A stretch of 64,000 nucleotides of DNA from Ornithinimicrobium sp. F0845 (GTDB lineage: Bacteria > Actinomycetota > Actinomycetes > Actinomycetales > Dermatophilaceae): positions 6,693-70,692 of the forward strand of contig NZ_JALKAL010000011.1 in the NCBI RefSeq assembly GCF_023015765.1, in the 5' to 3' direction. This document shows positions 54,898 through 63,960 of this stretch, in pieces (the stretch's first letter is position 1; the number at the start of each line of letters is the position of its first letter). The notes beneath the pieces are model-generated. The model saw nothing but the letters and a program-made list of their open reading frames with translations, had not been told where the DNA came from and did not search any database. Both the position numbers and the translations under genes were made by a program.

Positions 54898-55200
54898 CGA
54901 CCGAGCGTGGGACGGAGAGACCCCAACCCACCGGGCACGGGGCGTACCCCCAACCCCACCAGGAGCGTCGTGCTGCTGCCCCCCAACCCCACCGGGGCCC
55001 GGTCGGTGCGAGCAACATGCCGTCGGTGTCATGGCCCGGTGCTCGCGTCGACGGCGATTTGCTCGCACCGATCGTGACGGTGGCGTGCACCGATCTCGCC
55101 GACCGGGTGCACTGGCGCCGACCCGGTGCACTGGCGCGGACCGGGCGTCGTACGGCTGCCACCGCCCCACCGGGCGCGTCGCGCTGCTGCCGTCAGCCCC
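54898..55200. repeat. Repeat-rich intergenic region
   Basis: About 300 bases without a gene between divergent operons, part of a 564-bp gap. CCCCAACCC(C)ACC-type modules recur near 54921, 54951, 54981 and, as CCGCCCCACCGG, near 55163; two of them are followed by CG(C/T)CG(C/T)GCTGCTGCC. TCGGTGCGAGCAA (55003-55015) and TTGCTCGCACCGA (55059-55071) form a perfect 13-bp inverted repeat. GACC(G/C)GGTGCACTGGCGC is repeated at 55101 and 55120. Function unknown. Confidence 0.6.
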
Positions 55201-55210
55201 CACCCAGGCG

Positions 55211-55278
55211 TCTTCGAGCGCCTCGGTGATCCCCAGGCTGGCTGCAGTCGGCCCGAAGAACACGTGGGCGCTCGAAGA
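55211..55278. repeat. Intergenic palindromic repeat, copy 2
   Basis: TCTTCGAGCGCC (55211-55222) and GGCGCTCGAAGA (55267-55278) are perfect 12-bp arms, and the centre holds TGCAGTCGGCCCGAAGAAC (55243-55261), identical to 8476-8494. Spacing of arms and core matches copy 1, so this is a dispersed element, not chance. Confidence 0.75.
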
Positions 55279-55419
55279 AGGCGGCGGTCCGGCCAGGCAG
55301 GCGTGCGGGAGCTGGTTGTCGGCGGCGCCGGCCCCACCAGATCGAGTCCGCTCGTATCGCGATGACCCGCTCGCTTGACAGGCCCCGCCCGGTCAGTGTC
55401 GCGACCTCGCGATCTGTGG

Positions 55420-55425
55420 CAGGCT
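55420..55425 (+). promoter_or_regulatory. Candidate leaderless -10 for the ATP-grasp operon
   Basis: CAGGCT followed by six bases and GTG 55432, the same spacing as the minus-strand TAGGCT at 23274-23279. No clear -35. Confidence 0.38.
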
Positions 55426-55431
55426 CGACCC

Positions 55432-56652
55432 GTGAACATCGTCTTCGTGGAGCCACACTTCCCACGCAACCAGCGCGAGTTCGTGCGGGCGCTGGCGGAG
55501 GCGGGCGCGAACGTCCTGGGGGTGGGCGAGACACCCGCCGACTACCTGGACGACGAGCTGAAGTCCTGGATGGGCCACTACGAGCAGGTCGGCTCAGTCA
55601 CCAACGTGGAGGCCATGACCGACGTGGTGCGCAGGCTCCAGGGGATGGTCTGGGTCGACCGGCTCGAGGCGACCATCGAGGCGCACACGATGCCCGCCGC
55701 GGTCGTCCGCGAGGCGACCGGCATCCCGGGCACCTCCGTACACACCACGTGGCTGTGCCGCGACAAACCGTCCATGAAAGAGGCCCTGCGTCAGGCGGGG
55801 GTGCCCACGGCCGCCTCCACGGGAGCCTCGAGCCTGGCGGAGGTCCGCGAGTTCGCCGAGCGGGTGGGCTACCCGCTGATCCTCAAGCCGCGCGACGGCG
55901 CCGGGGCCGCCGGCACCAGCAAGGTGGAGAGCGACCGGGAGCTGGAGGCGGCGCTGGCCCGCTTCGGACCCGGCACCACCTCGATCGCCGTCGAGGAGTT
56001 CGTCGAGGGCCACGAGGGCTTCTACGACACGATCAGCGTCGACGGGCGACCCCAGGTCGACTTCGCCTGCCACTACTTCCCCAACGTCCTGGAGGCGATG
56101 CGCACCCGGTGGATCTCCCCGGTCTACATCTCCACCAACCGGATCGACGGCGGCGGACTCTACGACGAGATCCGCGTGATGGGGCAGAAAGTCATCACCG
56201 CCCTGGGCATCGGCACCTCGGCCACCCACATGGAGTGGTTCTACGGCCCGAAGGGGCTGAAGTTCAGCGAGATCGGGGCCAGGCCGCCCGGGGTCGGCTG
56301 CTACGACCTCTACTCCGCCGGCAACGACATGGACACCTACCGCGCGTGGGCGGACGCCATCGTGCACGGCCAGGTGTTCACCCGGCCCAGCCGCAGCCAC
56401 TCCGCCGCGATCATCGCGCTGCGCCCCGACCGGGACGGGCGGATCACCGGCTACTCCGGCCTGGAGGACGTCGAGAACCGCCTCGGCCGCTGGATCATCG
56501 ACGCCCACCTGCCCCCGGCCGGCACCCCGACCCAGCCGGTGGAGGCGGGTTACATGGCCAACGCCTACATCCGGATGCGGCACCCCGACTACGACGTCCT
56601 GCACTCGATGCTGGACAACGTGGGCCAGGTCGTCCAGGTCCATGCCGGCTGA
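55432..56652 (+). CDS. ATP-grasp carboxylate-amine/thiol ligase-like protein, function unknown
   Basis: 406 residues with the full ATP-grasp layout: a pre-ATP-grasp N-terminal domain (NIVFVEPHFPRNQREFVRAL), ATP-binding Lys/loop in LILKPRDGAGAAGTSKV, EEFVEGHEGFYDT, and metal-binding FSEIGARPPGVG near residue 285, where the Glu-x-x-x-Arg of ATP-grasp enzymes is preserved. It should activate a carboxylate with ATP and couple it to an amine or another nucleophile. The GTG 55432 start lies six bases after a -10-like element, and the next gene overlaps by 11 bp. No standard biosynthetic cluster is present, so the substrate is unknown; purine or peptide-type synthesis is not supported. Confidence 0.85.
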   Translation: MNIVFVEPHFPRNQREFVRALAEAGANVLGVGETPADYLDDELKSWMGHYEQVGSVTNVEAMTDVVRRLQGMVWVDRLEATIEAHTMPAAVVREATGIPGTSVHTTWLCRDKPSMKEALRQAGVPTAASTGASSLAEVREFAERVGYPLILKPRDGAGAAGTSKVESDRELEAALARFGPGTTSIAVEEFVEGHEGFYDTISVDGRPQVDFACHYFPNVLEAMRTRWISPVYISTNRIDGGGLYDEIRVMGQKVITALGIGTSATHMEWFYGPKGLKFSEIGARPPGVGCYDLYSAGNDMDTYRAWADAIVHGQVFTRPSRSHSAAIIALRPDRDGRITGYSGLEDVENRLGRWIIDAHLPPAGTPTQPVEAGYMANAYIRMRHPDYDVLHSMLDNVGQVVQVHAG

Positions 56653-57604
56653 GGAGGCGCCGCACTCGGAGCACTCCGCCTCGGTCACCCTGCTCGGCCC
56701 GCAGCGCCAACCCCGGGTCGACGCGGTGCTCGAGTCGCTGCAGCTGCGCGGGGCCCGCGCGGCCGTCATCAACGCGGGGTGGCGCGAGCGGGAGCCCGAG
56801 GACGAGCTGCTCATGTCCCTCACCTCCGGCAACGCCGTCAACCTGCGGCTCTGGCACCGGATGCAGGAGGTCTGGGAGGCCGACCCCGAGTTCGCCGCCG
56901 CCGACCAGCAGCGCCGGATGCTGCTGGAGGAGATGCAGGACCTCTACGTCATCGCCCTGGACCACGTCGTCGACGCCCTGCGCACGATGGCCGAGCGCGT
57001 GCCGCGGTCGATCCAGGTGCAGCGGGTCGCCCTCGGGGACGCCCAGCAGATCATGCGGGAGATCGACGAGCGGCACCTGGCCCGGGTCAACGAGATCCAC
57101 GCCGACTTCTGGGAGCGGTGGCCCCCGCACGAGCGGCGCGCCGTCCAGCTGCTGCGCCAGCTCATCAGCAAGGACCTGGCCGATGCCGAGGTCGTCCTGA
57201 TCCCCGGCGGGCACGTGGGGGTGCTGGTCGGGGCTCTGCACCTGTTCAACATCGCCCCCCAGCTGCAGGTCCCGATCGTGGCGTGGGGTGCGGGGGCGAT
57301 GGCGCTGACCGACCGGGTCGTGCTCTTCCACGACCGGGCCGCGCACGGCCCCTCGGTCAGCGAGATCTTCACCCAGGGGCTGGGGCTGGTGCGCAACACC
57401 GTCGCCCTGCCGGGCGCCCGCGAGCGGCTCGACCTGGGCAACCCGGCCCGAATGGGCGTGCTCGCCCGCCGCCTGGCCCCCGCGCGCTGTCTGTTGCTGG
57501 ACGCCCGGGTGCGTGTCGACATACTGCCCGGTGGTGAGCTGCCCGAGGACGCCCCGGTGCTGGCCGATGACGGCGCCGTCACGACCCTGGGGCAGGTCCG
57601 GTGA
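56642..57604 (+). CDS. S51/class-I-GATase-like protein lacking the usual serine, function unknown
   Basis: 320 residues. An N-terminal half rich in charged helices (WHRMQEVWEADPEF, DLYVIALDHVVDALRTMAER) is followed by an alpha/beta GATase-like domain with VVLIPGGHVGVLVGALHLF and VPIVAWGAGAMALTDRVVLFHD. In peptidase S51 and cyanophycinase the second motif reads GxSAGA with the nucleophile Ser; here it is GAGA, so the serine is absent and hydrolysis by the usual mechanism is unlikely. It overlaps the ATP-grasp gene by 11 bp and the esterase gene by 4 bp, so the three probably work together. Confidence 0.8.
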   Translation: MPAEEAPHSEHSASVTLLGPQRQPRVDAVLESLQLRGARAAVINAGWREREPEDELLMSLTSGNAVNLRLWHRMQEVWEADPEFAAADQQRRMLLEEMQDLYVIALDHVVDALRTMAERVPRSIQVQRVALGDAQQIMREIDERHLARVNEIHADFWERWPPHERRAVQLLRQLISKDLADAEVVLIPGGHVGVLVGALHLFNIAPQLQVPIVAWGAGAMALTDRVVLFHDRAAHGPSVSEIFTQGLGLVRNTVALPGARERLDLGNPARMGVLARRLAPARCLLLDARVRVDILPGGELPEDAPVLADDGAVTTLGQVR

Positions 57605-58785
57605 GCGTCTCGCTGCCGGGACAGCCGGTGCGGGGCACGCCACGGGGCAAGCTGGCGATCAACCAGTTCCGGGAGCGCGAGCACCTCGACGAGGCCGCCG
57701 TCGACGCCTTCCTGCACGAGCGGCAGGTGCCGATCATCGAGGGGGCCAAGTGCACCTTCCTCTACCGCGGGCAGGCCGACGAGGTGCATCTGCTGCACCG
57801 CATCGTCAACCAGCCGCAACGGGTGCCGCTGCGCCGGATCGAGGGCACCGACCTCTGGTACGTCATCGTCGAGCTGCCCTACGGCTCCCGCGTGGAGTAT
57901 CAGCTCGAGCTCTCCAACAACGGCCACACGGTCCGGGGCAACGACCCCCTCAACCCGCAGATCGCGCACAGCCCGGTCGGGTCGTCCTCGGTGTGCCAGG
58001 CCTTCGGCTACCAGACCCCGGAGTGGACCCAGCACGACCCGGACGCCCGCCCCGGCGAGCTGCACGACCTGACCCTGCCGTCCAAGGCACTGCGCCGCGA
58101 GACGCACAACCGGATCTACCTGCCGGCGCGGTTCCGCACCAGCTCGGCCTACCCGTTGCTGATCGTGCACGACGGCGACGACTACCTGAACTACTCGGCG
58201 ATGAAGACCGTCCTGGACAACGTGATCCACGACCTGGACATGGCCGAGACGATCGTCGTCTTCTCCAACCCCGGCGACCGGATGCGGGAGTACCCGAACT
58301 ACGCCCCGCACGCCCGGCACCTCGTGGCCGAGCTCATCCCGCACCTGGAGGAGCACTACCCGGTGATGCGGCGCCCGGAGGGGCGGGCCCTGATGGGTGC
58401 CAGCTTCGGCGCGGTCGCCTCGATGAGCGTGGCCTACCGCAACCCGACGATGTTCGGCTCGCTGCTGCTGCAGTCCGGCTCGTTCGTCTTCACCGACATC
58501 GGCGACGACCACGGCGGTGGCCCGGCGTTCGACCCCGTCGTGAAGTTCATGAACCGCTACCGCGCCCGGCCGCGCAAGGTGGCCGACCGGCTGTTCGTCT
58601 CGTGCGGGGTCTACGAGCCGCTCATCGTGCCGAACCGCTCGATGGTCCCGGTCTGGGAGAGCACAGGGAGTACCGTGCGATACGTCGAGGCGCGGGACGG
58701 CCACTCCTGGGAGAACTGGCGGGACCGGCTCCGCGACGGGCTGTCCTGGATCTACCCGGGGCCGCAAAAATTCGTCTATGAATAG
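57601..58785 (+). CDS. Fes/enterochelin-esterase-like alpha/beta hydrolase
   Basis: 394 residues. An N-terminal beta-sandwich (E-set/CBM48-like, about 1-150) precedes an alpha/beta-hydrolase with nucleophile LMGASFGAVASM, LLIVHDGDDYL near the Asp/oxyanion region and catalytic His in RDGHSWENWRD. Fes-like enzymes hydrolyse esters such as siderophore or glycolipid esters; with no siderophore genes here the substrate is unknown. GTG 57601 overlaps the preceding stop by 4 bp. It is cytoplasmic (no signal peptide). Confidence 0.85.
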   Translation: MSVSLPGQPVRGTPRGKLAINQFREREHLDEAAVDAFLHERQVPIIEGAKCTFLYRGQADEVHLLHRIVNQPQRVPLRRIEGTDLWYVIVELPYGSRVEYQLELSNNGHTVRGNDPLNPQIAHSPVGSSSVCQAFGYQTPEWTQHDPDARPGELHDLTLPSKALRRETHNRIYLPARFRTSSAYPLLIVHDGDDYLNYSAMKTVLDNVIHDLDMAETIVVFSNPGDRMREYPNYAPHARHLVAELIPHLEEHYPVMRRPEGRALMGASFGAVASMSVAYRNPTMFGSLLLQSGSFVFTDIGDDHGGGPAFDPVVKFMNRYRARPRKVADRLFVSCGVYEPLIVPNRSMVPVWESTGSTVRYVEARDGHSWENWRDRLRDGLSWIYPGPQKFVYE

Positions 58786-58806
58786 TTGAGACCCACGGAG
58801 GTCACT

Positions 58807-59373
58807 GTGGATGACCACACCCAGCCCACGGCATACCTGCTGGTGGACGGCGAGAACATCGACGCCACCCTCGGCACCTCGATCCTGGGCCGGCGGCCCG
58901 AGTCGCACGAGCGACCCCGCTGGGACCGGCTGCTGCAGTTCACCCGGGAGAAGTGGGGTGGGTCGCCGCGTGGGCTGTTCTTCCTCAACGCCTCGACCGG
59001 GATGCCGATGTCGTTCATCCAGGCCCTCAAGGCGATCGGCTACCTGCCCGTGCCGCTGTCCGGGCCCGCCGACGAGAAGATCGTCGACATCGCGATCCAG
59101 CGGACCCTGCAGGCGATGACGCAGCGTGCGGGTGATGTGCTGCTGGTCAGTCACGACGGCGACTTCCTGGAGGACATCGAGCCGCTGCTGGGCGGGGACC
59201 GCCGGGTGGGTGTCGCGGCGTTCGCCGAGTTCCGCAACAGCGGCTTCACCCACCTGCTGGACCAGGGGCTGGAGTTCTTCGATCTGGAGTATGACGTGCG
59301 CGCCTTCACCGCACCGCTGCCCCGCATCCGGGTGATCCCGATCGAGGAGTACGACCCGCTGGCTTTCCTCTAG
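58807..59373 (+). CDS. NYN/PIN-like domain protein, probable RNase
   Basis: 188 residues with YLLVDGENIDATL near the N-terminus, ADEKIVDIAIQRTL in the middle and DVLLVSHDGDFLEDIEPLL, giving the acidic residues expected in a NYN/LabA-type Mg-dependent ribonuclease. It is about the size of bacterial NYN proteins and has no other domain. GTG 58807 has GGAGG five bases upstream. It is 21 bases after the esterase and 9 before the flavin reductase, so it is inside the same operon; how an RNase-like protein fits that operon is unknown. Confidence 0.85.
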   Translation: MDDHTQPTAYLLVDGENIDATLGTSILGRRPESHERPRWDRLLQFTREKWGGSPRGLFFLNASTGMPMSFIQALKAIGYLPVPLSGPADEKIVDIAIQRTLQAMTQRAGDVLLVSHDGDFLEDIEPLLGGDRRVGVAAFAEFRNSGFTHLLDQGLEFFDLEYDVRAFTAPLPRIRVIPIEEYDPLAFL

Positions 59374-59382
59374 GAGGGGAGT

Positions 59383-60003
59383 ATGCCGACCGGCCCGGTC
59401 TCCCCGCGCGTGGTCTATCGACCGGGCGAGGAGGGCGTCAATGCGTATCGCCTGCTGATCTCGGTCGTGCTGCCCCGGCCGATCGCGTGGGTCAGCTCGC
59501 TGGACGCCCACGGGGTGGGGAACCTCGCGCCGCACTCGTTCTTCTCGGTGGCCTCGGCCCGGCCGCCCGTGGTGTCGTTCACCTCGGTCGGTCGCAAGGA
59601 CACCCTCGCCAACGTGCTGGCCACCGAAGAGTTCGTGGTCAACATCGTGAGCACCGAGCTGCTCGAGGCGTGCAACGGCACCAGTGCCGAGGTCCCGCCG
59701 GCCGTGGACGAGGCGCTGCTGCTCGGCATCGAGCTGGAGCCCAGCGCGGTGGTGGGGCCGCCCCGGGTCGTGGCGTCACCGGCGTCGATCGAGTGCACCC
59801 TGCACGCGACCGTCGAGGTGGGCGACAGCGTCGTGATCCTCGGTCTGGTGCAGGCGATCACCGTGCAGGGGCGGGTGCTGCGCGACGGCCGGGTCGATGC
59901 CCGGTCGCTCGACCCGCTGAGCCGGTTGGGCGGCCACCAGTGGGGCACGCTCGGTGAGATCCGTGAGGTGCGCCGGCCCCGACCCGAGGACGTGCTGCCG
60001 TAG
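59383..60003 (+). CDS. Flavin reductase family protein
   Basis: 206-residue split-barrel flavoprotein. RPIAWVSSLDAHG, NLAPHSFFSVASARPPVVSF and DTLANVLATEEFVVNIV are the FMN-binding segments of the flavin-reductase/FMN-dependent family. It should reduce flavin for a monooxygenase or itself act as an oxidoreductase, but no monooxygenase is nearby. ATG 59383 follows GGAGGGG. It is the last gene of the ATP-grasp/esterase/NYN operon. Confidence 0.88.
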   Translation: MPTGPVSPRVVYRPGEEGVNAYRLLISVVLPRPIAWVSSLDAHGVGNLAPHSFFSVASARPPVVSFTSVGRKDTLANVLATEEFVVNIVSTELLEACNGTSAEVPPAVDEALLLGIELEPSAVVGPPRVVASPASIECTLHATVEVGDSVVILGLVQAITVQGRVLRDGRVDARSLDPLSRLGGHQWGTLGEIREVRRPRPEDVLP

Positions 60004-60281
60004 TGATGCGCGGGTTCCGCCCGTGCGCGGCACGTGCGAGGCTCGCGGAGGCAGGGCCGCTGTTGGTGCGCGACCAACTCACCGTGCACCATGATCATGA
60101 GATCGCCCCCACGCGGGCCGGTCGCTCGCAGGCGGGGCCGATCGCACGCAGGCGGTCGCTGCGCGGTGGGCACACCCACGTTCGAAGGAGCTGGTGATGG
60201 TGGAGCTGGTGATGCGGGAGTTGGTGCGAGGTCGGTGGTGGTTGCCGTGGCGGCCGTCCGCGGGGCACGGGGTGGTCTGAG
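60004..60281. other. Intergenic region with hairpin, palindrome and short repeats
   Basis: 278 bases without a supported gene. GTTGGT-GCGCG-ACCAAC (60062-60078) is a hairpin that may end the preceding operon, CATGATCATG (60090-60099) is a palindrome, and GGAGCTGGTGATG is repeated near 60187 and 60204. Some of this may belong to dispersed repeats of the genome. Confidence 0.5.
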
Positions 60282-61247
60282 ATGAGCACCCTGGCGGGGC
60301 TGCCCGACGCGATCCGGTTGGTCGAGGTCGGGTTGCGGGACGGGCTGCAGGCCGTGCCCGAGCCGATGCCGACCACGGAGAAGGTCGCGGTCGTCGAGGG
60401 TCTGATCGCCGCCGGCGTGCGGGAGATCGAGGCGGTCTCCTTCGCTCACCCCAGGGTCCTGCCGCAGCTGGCGGACGCCGAGGCCGTGATGGCGGCCGTG
60501 CCCCGCCTGGACGACGTGACCTATCGCGGGCTCGTCCCGAACCTGCGCGGCGCCCAGCGGGCGGTGCCCTGCGGTCTGGACGAGTGGACGCTGGTCATCG
60601 CCGCCGACGAGGAGACCAGTCTGCGCAACCAGCGCCGCACGGTCACCGAGATGCTGGAGGAGCTCGGCGCTGTGGCGGCCTTGGCGCGGGAGCACGGGGT
60701 GCGCCTGGTGGTGGCCGTCGCGTGCGCCTTCTTCGCGCCGGCGCGCGGCCCGGTGCCGCGGGAGGAGTACCTGCGTGCCGTGGACGCCGCGGTGGACGCG
60801 GGTGTGCCCGCGCTCTACCTGGCCTGCACCACCGGGCAGGAGCACCCCGGTGAGGTCGGTGACCGGATCGCGGAGGTGCGCGCACGGCATACTGCCCTCG
60901 AGGTCGGGGTCCACCTGCACAACCGCAACGGCTTCGCCCCGGCCAACGCCATCGCCGCCATGCAGGCCGGCGCCGCCTGGCTGGAGGGAAGCTTCTGCGG
61001 GCTCGGCGGCGACCTGTGGTTCCCCGGCGACCCGACCGTGCTCGGCAACGCGCCGCTGGAGGACCTGATCCACCTGTGCGACAGCCTCGGGGTTGCGACG
61101 GGGATCTCGCTGGAGAAGTACCTGCCGGTGGCTCGTCGGGTCGAGGAGCTGACCGGGGTGCCCAGCACCTCCTTCGTCGCCCGCGGCGGCAGCCGGAGCG
61201 ACCTGGCCGCCGCCGAGTGGCCCGACAGCCCGCAAGGATCCGCCTGA
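60282..61247 (+). CDS. HMG-CoA lyase family enzyme
   Basis: 321 residues of a DRE-TIM-metallolyase barrel. VEVGLRDGLQAVPEP has the catalytic Arg-Asp pair, HLHNRNGFAPANAIAAM the metal-binding His-x-His, and a conserved Cys lies in EGSFCGLGGD, in the glycine-rich loop (usual GCPxxGxGGCP). It should cleave 3-hydroxy-3-methylglutaryl-CoA or a close relative, at the end of leucine or isovalerate catabolism. ATG 60282 has GGGGTGG upstream. Neighbours give no leucine genes, so another acyl-CoA substrate is possible. Confidence 0.88.
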   Translation: MSTLAGLPDAIRLVEVGLRDGLQAVPEPMPTTEKVAVVEGLIAAGVREIEAVSFAHPRVLPQLADAEAVMAAVPRLDDVTYRGLVPNLRGAQRAVPCGLDEWTLVIAADEETSLRNQRRTVTEMLEELGAVAALAREHGVRLVVAVACAFFAPARGPVPREEYLRAVDAAVDAGVPALYLACTTGQEHPGEVGDRIAEVRARHTALEVGVHLHNRNGFAPANAIAAMQAGAAWLEGSFCGLGGDLWFPGDPTVLGNAPLEDLIHLCDSLGVATGISLEKYLPVARRVEELTGVPSTSFVARGGSRSDLAAAEWPDSPQGSA

Positions 61248-61309
61248 TGCGCGGCTGACGGCCGGCAGCCCACCGTGACCTGCCGGCCGTCAGGGTTCCC
61301 GGGAAGGGG

Positions 61310-62926
61310 TCAGGGACGGTCGAGGGAGAAGGTGTAGCTCCCGGACCCGCTGTAGGAGCGCACGACCCACGAGTAGTAGCCCGAGGAGCCGGCGTAGTTG
61401 ATCTGCTCCTCCGACCCCGTGCTCAGACTCGAGGCGACGCGCACCCAGGAGTAGCCGTTCCACTTCTCCAGGTAGAGGTCGAAGTCGGCGCTCGCCGGAC
61501 CGGACAGGCACCCGACGTGCGTCCCGGAGCCGCTGTAGTACATCCCGCTGCTGCCGGGGTGGTAGCGGTAGGCACCGCTGCCGGACAGCGTGCCGGACTC
61601 GGTCTCGGGCAGGTCGCAGCCAGGCTCCGGGTCCGGACCGGGATCCGGGTCGGGGTCCGGGTCAGGATCTGTGGCACCGAAGGTGGTGTACAGCAACAGG
61701 TTCGGCGAGCCGCTGCCGATGCTGGTCAGCCGGTTCGGCGTCGCCGCGCCGACGAGGGCGGCGTTGACCGTGGCCGGTGAGGCCCCGGGGTTGTCCTCCA
61801 GGTAGAGCGCCGCCGCCCCGGCGGCGTGCGGCGAGGCCATCGACGTGCCGCTGATGCTGTTGGTCGCGGAGTTGCTGGTGTGCCAGGCCGAGGTGATGCT
61901 CGAGCCGGGGGCGAACAGGTCGACGCAGCTGCCGTAGTTGGAGAAGGAGGAGCGCGCATCGCTGCTGGTGCTGGACCCGACGGTGAGCGCCTCGGCGACC
62001 CGGTTGGGTGAGCCGTTGCAGGCGTTGGCGCTGTCGTTGCCTGCCGCCACGACGTAGGTCACGCCCGAGTTGATCGAGTTGCGGACCGCCTGGTCCAGCG
62101 CGGAGGAGTTGCCACCGCCCAGGCTCATGTTGGCCACCGACGGGCCGGAGGCGTTCTGCGTGACGTAGTCGATGCCCGCGATGACGCCGGAGTTGGTCCC
62201 GGAGCCGCTGCAGTTCAGCACCCGGACCGCGATGAGGTCGACGTCCTGCGCCACGCCATACCGCTCGCCGCCCACCGTGCCGGCCACGTGCGTGCCGTGC
62301 CCGTTGCAGTCCTGGGCACCGCGCCCGTCGTTGATGGCGGTGAACCCCTCCGAAGCGCGGCCGGAGAACTCCGTGTGCGCGGTGCGGATGCCCGTGTCGA
62401 TGACGTAGGCCGTGACGCCCTCGCCACTGGCTGCGTAGGTGTAGGTGCCGTTCAGGGGGCGGTCCCGCTGGTCGACCCGGTCCAGTCCCCAGGTCGCGTT
62501 GGTCTCGGTGCCCGAGGCGGTGAGCGCGACGGTGGTGTCCTGTTCGACGTAGGCCACGTGCGGGTTGTTGCGGATCCCGGCGAGTGCGCGGTCGTTGGCC
62601 TGCACGGTGAAACCGGTGAGGGCCGTGTCGTAGGACTGCAGCACCCGGCTGCCGGTGGAGGTCAGCGAGTTCCGCGCCACGGACAGGGCACGGCTGGGGG
62701 CGTCCTTGTCGAAGACGACGATGTAGCGGCCCTCGATCGGCTCACCGCCCTGGGGCACCACGAGGGGGGCGGGCTCGGAGCGCGTGGCGGCGAAGCTTCC
62801 TGCGTCCTCCCGGTCGGGTGGCGCACCCCGGTCCGTGGTGGCAGCCTGGACCGCTCCCACCGGGGCGAGGGCAACCAGCGCCCCGACGGCCAGCGCACCG
62901 GCACGTCGCATCAATGATGTGGACAT
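61310..62926 (-). CDS. Secreted proteinase-K-like subtilase with C-terminal prepeptidase domain
   Basis: 538 residues. A signal peptide ([23 protein letters not shown]) and an I9 propeptide ([22 protein letters not shown]) precede a catalytic domain with Asp in YVIDTGIR, His in NGHGTHVAG and Ser in [11 protein letters not shown], typical of the aqualysin/proteinase-K group. A (DP)n linker leads to a PPC-like beta domain ([21 protein letters not shown]). ATG 62924-62926 has an AAAGGAAAGG-type site upstream. It is a degradative secreted protease; the PPC domain is usually removed or aids binding. Confidence 0.92.
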   Translation of the reverse strand: MSTSLMRRAGALAVGALVALAPVGAVQAATTDRGAPPDREDAGSFAATRSEPAPLVVPQGGEPIEGRYIVVFDKDAPSRALSVARNSLTSTGSRVLQSYDTALTGFTVQANDRALAGIRNNPHVAYVEQDTTVALTASGTETNATWGLDRVDQRDRPLNGTYTYAASGEGVTAYVIDTGIRTAHTEFSGRASEGFTAINDGRGAQDCNGHGTHVAGTVGGERYGVAQDVDLIAVRVLNCSGSGTNSGVIAGIDYVTQNASGPSVANMSLGGGNSSALDQAVRNSINSGVTYVVAAGNDSANACNGSPNRVAEALTVGSSTSSDARSSFSNYGSCVDLFAPGSSITSAWHTSNSATNSISGTSMASPHAAGAAALYLEDNPGASPATVNAALVGAATPNRLTSIGSGSPNLLLYTTFGATDPDPDPDPDPGPDPEPGCDLPETESGTLSGSGAYRYHPGSSGMYYSGSGTHVGCLSGPASADFDLYLEKWNGYSWVRVASSLSTGSEEQINYAGSSGYYSWVVRSYSGSGSYTFSLDRP

Positions 62927-63009
62927 CGGATTCCTTTCCTTTCCGCCTCGGGAATGAAGCGGTGCCGATCACCCTGCGGCCAGAAATCCGCGCTGGCAAG
63001 AGTTAACAA

Positions 63010-63960
63010 TTAGAACGAGGTGTCAGGGAACGCATCATGCGGGTCATCGGTCCATTTCCAGCGCGCCCCCACCACGCCCGGACGGCCGTCCAGCTCCACG
63101 AGGAGCAGACCGTGCTCGGGGTCCAGCGGCAGCGGCTCGGTGGTCGGCTCTCCGTCGACAGGCTGGGCGTAACGCTCGCACGCGACGGGCACCGCCCCCG
63201 GGTCGAAGACCACCTCCAGGACGTACTGCCGGGTGCCCATGCGGCGTCGACGCTCCCAGCGGAAGGCGGGCGGGTAGGGGGCGGACTGGACGAACTCGTA
63301 CTCCACCGTGACGAACTCACCGCGGCGCAGCGGCCGGGGCAGCAACAGCTCCGCGGCCACCACTCCCGACCCCGGCGAACTGGTGGTCCGGCCCACCCGG
63401 CAGCGCTGCAGGGCACGTGGCCGAGGCACCGGACAGCGGGGGTCGTCGTTGCCGTGCATGACGACGAGGCGGTCCACCCCGTCCCGCTCGCTCCGCATGA
63501 TCTGCCTGGTCGTGGTGCTGCGCTCGGTCCGATCTGGTCCGACGCGCACCCGATCGTGGACGCTCACCCTCGTCAGGTAGTCCTCGGTGCCACCGGCGAC
63601 GCCCTCCATCGCTGACACCACGGCTGGCAGCTCGTCCCACAGCTCCCGCAGGGTCGGCGGCGCTTGGTTGCGGCCCCGGACCGGTGGCCGACCCAACTGT
63701 CCCGCGAGGTGTCCCGGCTCGACCTCGAGGATCCGCTCCAGGGTGGCCAGGCACTCCAGGGAGGTGCGTCGCCCGGGCTGACTTCGGCCGGACTGCCAGT
63801 AGCTCAGGGTGGCGGCGCTGACGGGCGTGCCCGCGTCCTCCAGCCGGGCGACGAGACGCCCCAGGCCGAGGCCCCGCTGGTCGATCGCCTCGCGCAGGGC
63901 GGTCGCGAACGGTGTGGCGCTCGGTGCAGCGGCCACGGCTCTCACCCCTTGCGATCGCAC
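63010..63960 (-). CDS. XRE-family helix-turn-helix protein
   Basis: 316 residues. Residues 15-75 form a Cro/CI-type helix-turn-helix (VSAATLSYWQSGRSQPGRRT), followed by a large beta-rich domain of about 230 residues with no recognised family (ALQRCRVGRTTSSPGSG, VTVEYEFVQSAPYPPAF). The GTG start 63958-63960 is uncertain: GTGs at 63945 and 63936 are also possible. It ends 83 bases before the minus-strand protease gene and lies upstream of it in the same direction, so it may be part of its regulation, which is inference. Confidence 0.75.
   Translation of the reverse strand: MRSQGVRAVAAAPSATPFATALREAIDQRGLGLGRLVARLEDAGTPVSAATLSYWQSGRSQPGRRTSLECLATLERILEVEPGHLAGQLGRPPVRGRNQAPPTLRELWDELPAVVSAMEGVAGGTEDYLTRVSVHDRVRVGPDRTERSTTTRQIMRSERDGVDRLVVMHGNDDPRCPVPRPRALQRCRVGRTTSSPGSGVVAAELLLPRPLRRGEFVTVEYEFVQSAPYPPAFRWERRRRMGTRQYVLEVVFDPGAVPVACERYAQPVDGEPTTEPLPLDPEHGLLLVELDGRPGVVGARWKWTDDPHDAFPDTSF

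Noticed and set aside
56944-59535. 863-codon minus-strand open frame
   Set aside because: Covers parts of four good plus-strand genes and reads as repetitive Arg/Gly/Val; no ribosome-binding site.
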